Assembly (NCBI GenBank): GCA_946894095.1
Contig: OX335642.1
Span: forward strand, 29,895,021-29,959,020
Direction: 5' to 3'
Length of the DNA: 64,000 bases
Source of the DNA: Incurvaria masculella
Taxonomy: Eukaryota > Arthropoda > Insecta > Lepidoptera > Incurvariidae
The translations under genes and the position numbers were made by a program. The notes beneath the pieces are model-generated. The model did no database searches. It saw only the letters and a list, made by a program, of their open reading frames with translations, and was not told the origin of the DNA. Position 1 is the stretch's first letter; each line of letters opens with the position of its first letter. Shown one piece after another: positions 36,001 through 48,000 of this stretch.

Positions 36001-39000
36001 TGGACAGTTTAAAAGTATATACCAAGAGACTAAAGATATTTTAAATAACGATAGTGGTAGTAACAACTTTGTCGACGAGGCTCCTACATCAGATGAACAC
36101 ATTGAAATACCTGAAAACCCTGATGTAGAAACTGACATTGATTCCGGTAATGATGAGGATAGTGAATCTTTTGAAGCAGATAGTATCAGCTTATCAAAGG
36201 AAATTGAAGACAATAAAGGTGAAGCTGATGAACAGCTTTTAAAAGAAGATTTAAAGTCAGATGATGGAAACTCTTCGGAAAAAGAAAAACTGGAGCTCGA
36301 AGAACTTAATGCTCTCATAGAAAAACAACTTAAAGAAATGGAAAATATGTATGAAGACAATGACGACTCTGATGACTTATCCGCAATTAAAGATGACGAC
36401 TCAATGGAAAAAGATAGACTAGAGCTAGCTGAACTTAATGCTCTCATAGAAAAACAAATAAGTGAAATGGAAAACATGAGTGAGGATGACGATAGCACCG
36501 AGGAGGACTATCGTGATTTAGATATTGATGATATCCTTGAAAATGAAGCCAGTAAAGATGAAGAAATAACTGCCGTAAAATATGAAAATGATGCAATGGA
36601 TCCTAATGAAGCTAATTCTGAAAGTAAAAAGGAAGACATTTTAGATAAGGTTGTCGAACCGAAAGATTTAAATATTGATGGATCAGCGCAAGAAATTGCC
36701 CAGATTTCAAGCAAAGAAATCGATGATAAAGTTAATAATTTCAAATCTCTCTATCAATCAGATATTGAATTCGATGCTGCGCTCTCCGAATCTCCGGTAA
36801 TCCATATGAAATTGAGTGTAGATGATCCAATTGAAGTAACATCTCCAGAGTATCCGAGTCCATACCCTGGAAATAATGTCATTGACTGGTTTTTCGATGG
36901 AGAAGAAGGCGCTGGAATCGAATTCAACATCACTGACTTATACGTTAATGGAGACGCTGGAGATTATCTCCTTATTAAACCAGGTAAACAACCATTTATT
37001 TTGCAGATTTATAGAATACAAGCTGTGCCCGCGCCTTCGTCCCACGTTCAAGTCCGGCGAAAAAAACGCCGGTTTTTCCTTTTTCTCTCATATTTAACCC
37101 TACTGCTCAGGTAATTAGCCATAGAAGTTACCCATACTCAATGGAACAAATCACACAGTAAAACTAAACCACCTCCGCACTTAGCAGATATAATCTAGCT
37201 ATACGTAGGTATAGCCTATAGAAATCGGAAGTGGTTGTTAAATTATAAGTGAGTTCATTGATTCCAATTTCCTTAAATGCTCGAAAAATATGACTTAATA
37301 ATAAAATATATTAAGAACGGTCCGTAAGCTATTCTCCCCATACAAACGTAGTTTACTAATTATTTATAAACCGCTGTTCCAATTAAATTTATATTTAATA
37401 TCTAACATCAGGGAACCAGTATCTGTGTCTGCATGCTTTTGTTTTTTTGAAAAATCCAAACCGAATCAAATGAAAGCAAAAAGAAAATCTTCATACGAAT
37501 TTTGTTTTCTCTGTGGATTGACCAAGGAAACGTTTACCGAAAAAACAAAGACATGCAGACACAGATATTTGAAACTTAATTTTAGATACCAAATATCAAG
37601 TAAATTAGAACAGTGGTTTTCAAATGATTAGTAAACTACGTTTGTATGGGAGGCGAAATTCTCTGATGCTTATCTCTCTTTACCCAAATTTTGTATTGAT
37701 AGCTGTATAGTGCGTTGTACGTCTTTGGGCGCTGAGGTGGTAAGAAGTCTATTACTTGAGTGTGTTTTGGCCATTTATTATGTTAAAAAAATTATGCCTT
37801 GCGTTCTGTCTATATGGTCTGTTACACACGCTTATATTTGAAATATATGCAATATCTATATTATTTGCTGATACCATCAGAACCTATAAACTTCGTTTTT
37901 AGATATGTACTCGTTAGTCAGTGCGTTTTAGAAAACACTTCTCAAAACAGCACGCTCCACACTGCTCTTATTTTGTCGTTGTTCACTGCTTCATCATTCT
38001 ATCCTGTTTTATTATATTCCAGGTGTATTTTATTTGATCTTATTGTACGGACGAATTAGTGTTACTAACTTCCTTTTGCTTACCTTTTCGGGCAGGTGGT
38101 GTGGATATTTTAAATTCGGACGGAATACTCTTCACTTACCAGCTGAGGCACGAGAGAAAGTACCGCTTCTTTGACGTCGACAAAATGTTTGTCAGGTTCG
38201 AGTCCAAGGCGGTTACCAATAACTTCTACAGAGGGTTCATTTTTTCCGTTAAATTCATCGGTAAGTTTATTTTTAGCCAAGAAATAAATGTCAGTTCTCA
38301 TTTCATTCTAACACTCACCTTTCGTTTATTCGTTAATTTTTCTCCATTTAGTGTTCAACAGTGCACTTGATTAATGAATAACTTTGCATGGAAAGTCTAA
38401 CTTTTAATTTAGAGGATGTTCAGAAAAAGGTTATTAAGCGTTTTGGTTTATTTATGCCAACAATAATTTCCTGAATCGAATGCATTGGCCGTAACGACGC
38501 CCTGTAAAGAGGACCCGCTCTAAGCACCCATTCTCTGGTTTGCAGATCACAAAGTGGAACGTGTTCTGGAGCCGGAGCCGGATCCAGAACCCGTGGCCCA
38601 GGAGCCGGAAGAGACCTGGACCATCTTCTTGGCGGGGGTGGCGCCGCACGAGTTCAGGAATGTGTCGGAACTATTCCGCATGATCCTCGTTGACATGACC
38701 ACCATGTATGTCACCCGGGAGAACATCGATCCTGGAGTATTGCCTTTGTAAGTATTGGTTTTTTTTAAAGTAGTCCAGTAACTTGCTAGGCGATTGACAT
38801 ACGAGATTATATACTTTTTTTGCAACCTGACACGGATAGCTAATACCAGTTTCAGTTTTTTTATTTCTTCCATTAGATGTATATTACACACTCTGATACG
38901 TCACTTTTTACCCGACTGCGCGAGAATAAGAACATATTTTTCCGAGTGTATGTATGTTTGTATTTATGTGGCACGCTCTGCAGCCTACACGGTTTGATGG

Positions 39001-42000
39001 ATTTTGGCTTGAGAGGTGTCGTTAGATTCGTCTTAATTGTGAGAGTGACAATGGGTCTCTCTGGGACAATGAATAAAATTAATGGCCGATTTTTGGCGAC
39101 AAGTTATATCTTTAAATTTTTTTTATCCTAAAACCAATCGAGAGGAGTATCATTTTTTTTCTAAATAGTTTTCTATAATATATACAACTTATATGTTCAA
39201 ACGTAATTTGGAATGATAAATTCTAAAAAACATCAAAATATTTAACGTAAGATATGATCGTCATCATTGCTAATGGGAGCAGTGGGAAGGAAAATCACGG
39301 CTTTGCAACATGTCACATATTATAAACACCTTGTATTATTCAAAATAATAAACCAGGAGTTGTTGTACGGATTGAATTCTGAATGTTTTATCTTGGTACG
39401 CTTCAGGAGCATGGAAAAGTTAAACGCAGGATTTCGCCTTTAATCCTTAGTTGGGATGTAACAGTTCATAAGGTCCAAGGTACCACATTCGATCGGGCAG
39501 TTGTAGACCTCGGCCTACAAATATTTGAAAACGGTCAAGCCGGGCCTCTTTCACAACATCCAGTCAAAGCTCTAATCTGTGCAACTGGAACTTATGTGTA
39601 CTTCCATAAAAAAACCGAACTCAATTTCGGCATGAGTTTGTATTTTTCGTAATATGATTGAAACTGTTTCTCACATATTTGCATAGCCACGTTGTAAATC
39701 TATATTTCATCACCAGAATCATAAATATGTTTCTAGTTTTATTAGTCGGTATCTATTAGTTTTAACTAAAATAATACCTGGCTTTAATTCCTGACAGTCA
39801 TCTTCCCGACATGTACCAAGTTTATGAACATACATATAAAATATAACAATTATATACAATTGTTTCGATTTTTTTTTACCGTTTACTCATTTCATGCGCC
39901 ATCATTAAGCCTTATAATTGGTCTTTAGCAGCATATCTTTTTATTATTCTTCTCTAAGGCCTAGATATATGATCAAAATGTTTCCTCATTACCACTCCTC
40001 AATTATATGTTACTAACCATAGTCATAAATTATAATATTTCGTGTTTTCCCACACTTATGCTTACAATATTGCAGGACATTTTTTTTTTGCCTGCCCTGA
40101 TTCTCGGTATTGTGACTTAAAAATATTATTGTATCTTTCGACTTGCTTATATTACATCCGTAGATTGCACGACGTCGCCTCCAACTGATTGTAGGCCACG
40201 GAAGCTTGTTAGCGTCCGCTTGGAACCTTCTCTAAAGTGCTCTCAGCCCACCTGAAATTTAATTAACGTTTGTCAGTCCAACCTAGTCACTTCCGGGTCG
40301 TGACGTATTTGCTGGGAATACAACCTTCCAGGGCTTTTTTCGCTTTAAGATCCTCTAGTCTTAATAAACCAACCACCTTTCTTTGAGACTCTTACCAATC
40401 GCCCCTAACTTTGATATCATTGCTTTCATAGAGAATTTAAAAATCAACTTTAAGCATACCTAGCGGTAGGAATGCGATAATTTGTAGACAATATTGCTCA
40501 TAATATTTAGCTGAAATTCATTTTTGAGCATGAAGAAATGGCGCAAACACAAATTGAAAGCTTTTAAAGCGAACACAGGTCACGGAGCAACCAACTGCGC
40601 ATGCGTAAAAGCTTCGCGCATGCTCAGAGCTAATGTCAGCTGACTATTTTTGTCCCACAAAGCTTACTCGGGCCCAGAACACGCCCGCCTCAGTCAAATA
40701 CCTGCATTGCAATCATTAATTCAACGCTTTCAAGCTATGCGCATTGCTTCAAACCGCCAAAATTACAAAGAAACACTCCATAAAATAATATAAAATTAAA
40801 TATATACAACTAAATAAGCTTTTAAACCAATAAACAAGTGCTAATATTATTTTCGTTATAAAGCCTAACACAGTTTATTATATAATGTTAATGATGGTGT
40901 CAAAGTGAATAAAATATTGTTTTACAATGCTACGCCAATGCGTTGCGCCATTTATTTTTGGATTACAGTATTAATTGTTGCCAAATAACTGTTCAAAAGA
41001 AATGTAGTGTCAACATTTTAACTCGGAATTAAAATTAAATTCTTCAACATGGTGCCATTGCTAGATAGAAACAACTTTGCAGTCAGTGCCATAGCCACGG
41101 TGGTGATGCAAATTATATTCTTTATAATTGCATCCACGTTTCAATGTGACAAGCTGACAGATTTTACCGGAGGTGCAAACTTCATTATTATAGCCCTATT
41201 GACGTTCTTCTTGGGTCAAGGCGGAAGTACGATGAAGAATTACGATAGCAGACAATTGATGGTGACTGCCTTCGTCTGTCTCTGGGGCGCTCGTCTTTCA
41301 GGCTACCTCTTATACAGAATTGTCCAAATCGGAAGAGACAAACAATTCGAAGACCGCAAAAGCAACACTCTGAGATTTGCAATATTCTATACATTCCAAG
41401 CCGTCTGGGTTTACCTGGTCAGTCTACCGGTAATCATCGTGAATTCTCCACATCACTCCTTTCCAAAATCACCAAAAACAATGACGACGTTGGATTCGGC
41501 CGGCGCCGGAGTTTTCGTCATCGGTCTTCTGGTTGAAACATACGCAGATCTGCAGAAATTCGCATTCAGACAAGAGCCGACCAACCAAGGAAAGTGGTGC
41601 AATGACGGACTGTGGGGCATGTCACGACATCCCAATTACTTCGGAGAAATCGTACTTTGGTGGGGAATTTTCATCATTTCACTGAACGTGATTCATGGCA
41701 TCGAATGGGTTGCGATACTTTCGCCGTTGTTTACGACGCTTATCATATTGTTCTTATCTGGAATACCGCTTTTGGAGCGGTCTGCCGATGAAAAATATAG
41801 AGATAACCCCGATTACTTGTATTACAAAGCGTCTACGTCACCTCTGATTCCTATTCCTCCAGCTATTTATGTAGAAGTACCAAAGTTCTTAAAGTTTATT
41901 ATGTGCTGTGAGTTTCCCTTGTATGATTCCACTGCCGTGGATATGTCAGCGCCTACCATAATCACCGAGACGACGAGCATAAGTATGGTCCAATCGCAGA

Positions 42001-45000
42001 CATAGCTAACACATGCCGCACGAGACCACGTTGCGGCTAACAAAGAAATTACTTCTAACTGTATAAAGGCGTATCCAGGCACGGCTTTGTGATACCCAAA
42101 CGATAATAACCAAACGGTCTCTCGAGCACAAATCACGCAACCAAACTCACTACCGCTTAAGCAAAGTCACTCGGTAGACATGACACTGCACAATAACGCT
42201 ATGAACAAGTTGAACAAAAATAGAGACATTGTATTGGAAATCATGGAGTCTACTAAAGACTTTATAGTGGATATGGAAGCAAGTAATATCGTTAAAAGGA
42301 AGATCAAGAAGGACATATACCCGCCGAGTAAAGAAATGTGGTCGATAGATGAACTTCCTGCAGCATTTAACATCTCTAATGGACACAAAGTAAATGTGCA
42401 ACAAAACAAACAATCAAAAGAGTACATCAAATATAATAATATTCCAATAGATACCAAAGTGATTATAAACTATTACCCTCAAAACACTAAAATGATTACG
42501 CCGTCCCCAATAGATGACGCTAGCAAAGAATATAATTATGTCGTAAAAATGTCAGCTTTAAAAATAAAAGATTTAAAATTTGAACCAACAGTGAAGCATA
42601 ACAACAACGTAGTGAAATGTAAAAGCGTTTTGAATACTGTGGTGAAACCTCTCAAAGAAAATTTCGTGAACAATAATGAGCCAGTCAAATCTATTGAAGT
42701 AACCGAGGGAAGAGATATAATAGAAAACCCTACGAAGTTTACTGAGGAAAAGCTCGTATGAGAATTAATAAAATTACTGCCGCAGCTGCGGTGGTAATGT
42801 AGAATAAAGAGGCCTAATGAATCAAGTAAAAGTATGTATCATTCCATACATATCGAGTCAAAGTACTGTGTTGAAAAATATAAATGTAATATTTTGGAAA
42901 TTGTTGTGTTTGTTCACGAAATAAGGAAATCGTTATAAAAGACTGGTGTGATGAATAGTGGATGTATAAAGTATACTTGTTCACAGCTTAATATTAGCTA
43001 TTGCACATAAAAATCATACTTTTAGAAAATAAACGTTAGAAAATTAATTATCTTCAATAGCTAATTTATAAAAATATGAGCTAAATATTAATACTTTGTT
43101 CTTATGAATATCTCCAATAAATTCTATTTTTTTAAATACCTCAAGGCAATAAACATATTAAAAGAATATTCTTACCGTCTCAACCAAAGAAAATTTTAAT
43201 CTTTATTAAAAAAAAACAAAAATATTAGTCACTGTAATATTTAATCTACTGGGCACCATCAATTATGTTTACAAAGGTCTGTATCATAAGAAAATGTCTT
43301 ACAATTTTTCTCAGTTTGTTTTGTTTTAAATCATCATTGTTTTAAAAATCAAAAGTAGAAGTAATTCAAAAATATTTTCTCTTACATTAAAACTTGCTTT
43401 ACTTTTATTTTCGGGCGTAAATTTCAATTTCAATCAAGTTGAATTGGCTTGGCCCGTTGCCAATAATTTAACAACTTCCGCAGTTACCAACGACCCAGCC
43501 AACTCAGTTCTGTTTGCCGAATTCTGAAATTGCTAGCCGTTTGAAAATTCTTGAACTTGTTTCTATTTCTACATATATTTTACAATTTCTACCTATATCC
43601 GGAGCACCCGCCGCAGAGAATCAGAGCACCCCCTTATGGTTGACATTAGATTTTTGAGAACGAGCCGTTTCTCAAACTAATTTCTCTGCCGCACCGCCAG
43701 GATCTAAAACGGACTGCCAGCGGGTGCCTTTCCGCGTACCTATAACCTGGAGTTTGCAAGCGTAATTTTAACAAGTTGGTTAAATCAGTTGGTATGGTGC
43801 CTTGCCTAGCGGGGTTTCGCGAGGCAAGTTGTATTTAGCTTTTCTGCACACTCGGTCCTCAGCACAGCAACCCATATCGGTTTTTCATAAAAAAAATCTG
43901 AAGTATCATGAGTTCACGTTTGAAAAGAATCGGGTCACTTTTTCGCAATTTTGATTATTCACGCAAACATTTGCTCACAACACTGGTCACAACAAATGTT
44001 GTCGTAAAAGATTTAAGTCTTAGATTAACCTGATAATATTTTTTGAGATCTCCAAGATATTTTTAAAAATCCATCTTTATTACAAATATTTAAAGAGCTT
44101 GCCTGTCATTTCAGAGCCGACGTGGTCCAACTGACGCGCGTTGCCGCATGCAACATCAACTGGCCTGACCATCATTCCTGCTCTGCTGTGACGTATGGCA
44201 TTCCTCTCTTCTACAACGAGACTGAGCACGAGGAAGATTACCAGCTTACCACCGACCAGCTCTTGGACATGTGGCTTTCGTACAGCAGCATAGATCCATT
44301 CGCAGTACGACTTAGGATGCTCGGCATCACGGTAAGTTTTCGGGATGGTCTTCGTAAATGTGTCGTGATTGCAGCAGAATATAATTTAAGCTTAAGGCAT
44401 AGTCACAGCCAAGCCCTACTCACCAGACATTTGTTACTCATTTGTATTCAAAATTATTTTATTTAGAAGACGCCTCTTTAAGAAGTAGTTTGGGTTCGCC
44501 TAGAAAAGATTTGCCCTTTTAGCTTTTTCCCATATATATTTCCAAAATTAACCTTGATCTTAACAAATACACATTCAAATTACAATTATCTTAATAGAAA
44601 ATACGTCGAGGTTAACGAGCAGGCTCAAACATAAATGTCGAACATTATTTTCGTTGGTTTTTTTTTTATGGACATGGATGGCTAATACCACACCTTATTT
44701 CATGGTATTAGCCTAACACAGGACCTTCCTTATATTGCACGGCTACATTGAACTGGATGGAATACACGGACAATTTTCATTGCCGCTTCGACCATCGTTC
44801 ATTCAATGCGATGGCACGAACCCGGGCGGGATTAACCCTACCACCTGGTAAGTAAGGAAGGGGACCTACAGTTTAACGTGGAATCCGAACCACGGCCAGC
44901 CTCTCTCAACAGTCGAATGGTCATCCATCCAAGACCAGCGTTGCTTAACTTCGGAGAGCGATCGCCGAAGTGTCGCGCCACTGGGCTATTGAGGCTTACA

Positions 45001-48000
45001 AATGCAAGTGGAATAAATATTTTTTAAAATTAATAATTGTATTTTTGTTACATAAGGCGTTACTTTCTTAAATGTATTCACTAGTTGTGTCGGCATCCTG
45101 AAACACAAATCTAAAATATTCGGATGTTATTTCATTTTGATTTCCTTACTCTTCAAGTGAAACTTTTTTAAACCACACCAAATCATAAACTCTCGGAAAT
45201 TCCAGGGATACGAGGTTCCCAACGATCGTGCCGTCATGTCTTCGTGGTGGATCATCTCCTTTGCAGTCCTGATCGTCATCCTGGGCCTGGGTTTCTCACT
45301 ATGGAGGTGGAACTGCTTTGAAAGCTACACAGGGTGAGTTATCGTCTTTCTGCCTTTAATATTTCATTAACTCGTGATTCAAGTTGATTCCATTTTGGGA
45401 GCATAATATGTATGTATGTTCTTATCGTTAAGACTATAAAATCAATGGTTCTGATGTAAGCATATTTATTTATTATCGAGCACATATATTTATACAGTCG
45501 TTACCAGATTGTGTACGTCATATATATGCTCAAAAACTAAATGTATTCAACAAAACACTAGTGTAATCTTTGTCGACACATTATATTGTTTTTTAGCTAG
45601 AGCTGTCTTCATTTGTGTTTCTTTAATATTTGGATTTGTCTACTCCTCCGATCTTTAATAATAGACATTTTTACTTCTACAATCGCAGTAAGATCATTAT
45701 CTTTGACCACTTATGTGAACAGTGTAAACATATTTTATAACTTGAACTATAATGGCTTATTTGGCATATTGGAATTATTTTGATCTATATGTAATTTCAT
45801 TTCAAATTTGTAATCAACCCACTAAAGAAGAATAAACGAAGAAATTTCACTGGTTTACAGATTCTTTTCATCCACAATAAAGAAATAAACACTTAGCTTA
45901 CTTTTTGGCAGAACAGTTTAAGACAAAGAATAACGAACAAAGGAAAAGCCAACCCTCAGTTCAAATAGTGTCTCTGTATTCTTTATTTAATATCTCTAAC
46001 CAGTCTACGCTTATAGCTGAAATTGAATCTGTAATATTTTAACATTTTACCGGCTTAATAATGACTTATAAAAGTACTGACGATAAACGTAATCTGTCAT
46101 ATAGAATGCATCAGAACAAAGCTAAACCAGCTATACTTACAAAGACAATTCTTCTATTCCAGGATGACTCGCCTGAGCGAGACAGACAGCGTATACAGCG
46201 AGACGAGGAAGAGTGATCTCTCTCTATACCCCACCCCGCATCAGAACCTGCCGCCAATGTTTGATGGAGACCAGTATGACAATTACTTGGATGCAGACAT
46301 GCCTCCGAAGTATGGCGATACTACGAGAGGTTAGATTTAATTTAGATTAATTATCCAAAATATGACTATTAACCGGTTAATGGTTACCGCGGTCATTAGA
46401 CATGTTTGAAAAGTGTTACGGCTTTTCACGCGGCAGGTAGAGATATTCTCCGACGTTTCGAGCTAATCATTCAGCCCGTTGTCAAGGAGGCATCCGCCGC
46501 GCTCGTGCGCAGCAGGCGACGTCGTCTGCTGCGCATGATTAGCTCGAAACGTCGGAGAATATCTCTACCTGCCGCGTGAAAAGCCGTAACACTTTTCAAA
46601 CATTATTTAATGAATTCTAAAATTATATTACAGTTTTTAAATGTGTTGTGTTTAAGACCATTTGACCACGAGTTACGCAGAGACATTAATTATCTTCCAT
46701 GTACCTTTTTATTGGACTTTTTCCTTAGTTTTTATCTATTATTGTACTACTTTACTGATTTTTGTACTACTAATACTGACATAATGTAACCAGATTATGA
46801 CAGTATTATTATAACTCTCTTCAATATAGATGACTATGTTTATGAAAACATACAAAAACTCAATGCCTTAAGACAGCTCACATCAAGAAGCATCCACAAC
46901 ACTATTGTTGAGAGTTAAGAATACATTCAGTAAACGTGAAAACATTAACCTTTTTAGTAATATTCCAAGACTGATATTCTTCTGGACACAAAATTTACCA
47001 ATTGAGTATTTTAACAGGCCAGTGATCCTCTCCGAACAGTTTTATTAAACATGGTATTAGAATGATTTAATGTATAGCATCATTGTATTCTGGATTTAGT
47101 ATGTAGCTCGTAATTAGCCTACTTGGTCAGATAAATAATCAGTTGGAGTAGCGTTACATACACCTTACAGTAGAATAATTAAAGGAATATTTCATAATCA
47201 AAATTTAAAAATCCGATTTGGGACCAATAACAAATGTATCAAAAATGACAAAGCGAAATCCTGATTCCGAATATGATTTAAAATGACTTATGTTTCCATT
47301 GCAGTTGACATGGGTGGGGCTTTCGACAAGGGCTTCGTTCGCGACGGAGAGTTGTTCGACTTGGACTCGGACGAGGAGATCATCATGTCACTTCCCGATG
47401 ACGGCAAGGGTGCCACCAGGTGCTGACCTTCGTATACATTAGATGTCCGTATGTTTGCATGTCTATCGCCCGTCCCCACCGCCTCCAGCAATAAAAATCC
47501 CAAAGTTACCTTTCGGTTACACCATGTAAATATTCCGTGTAACCGAAAGTTACTTATCGGATTTCAGGTAACTGGAGGTGGTGAAAACACAGGTATGAAT
47601 GTCACATCCAAACACAAAGAGCTAGTTTCAAAAGATTGTAAGTGGCTTTTTTTTCACCCAAAGTGCAGCAATTTTTGATTTAGATTAATAAATGTTTTTG
47701 GGGGTTCCGCACCCAAAGGTTACCAACTGAGCCTCCGCTGTTCGTCCGTCCGTTTGTCCGTCCGTTCGTCCTTCTATCTGTCAGCGGGCTTTATCTCATG
47801 AACCGTAATAGGTGCACAGCTGAAATTTTGCGAAAGTGTGTATTTCTATTTCCGCTAATTACTGTTGCTGCCATGTCACAACTTCGTCTCCGGTTTTATT
47901 TTGGTTATTGTCCTTTAATATAAATGCTTTATAACATGTGCAATTCTGTGGATTTTTTAAATTACATATCTTGGTCTTTACATTCCGTTTTTTTTTTTAT

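Larger units (their letters stand above)
38748..44114 (+). other. Intron 4 of the CUB gene, hosting a nested gene
   Basis: The 5.4-kb intron contains a helicase fragment, the DUF1295 gene, its downstream ORF and an AATAAA. 38,800-39,390 and 42,900-44,100 hold nothing else I can support. Ends in 'gcctgtcatttcag'. Confidence 0.7.

Noticed and set aside
35944..36498. 184-codon Ser-rich minus-strand ORF
   Set aside because: It is the antisense shadow of the acidic exon 2; Ser and Leu runs are reverse complements of Asp/Glu codons.
36984..37114. Continuation of exon 2 to the stop at 37,114
   Set aside because: It would cut the CUB domain in half; the donor at 36,984 and exon 3 complete the domain in phase.
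42003..42092. Programmed readthrough across both stops as a firm claim
   Set aside because: Only the first stop has a favourable following triplet; TGA TAC does not. Kept as a hypothesis in the findings.
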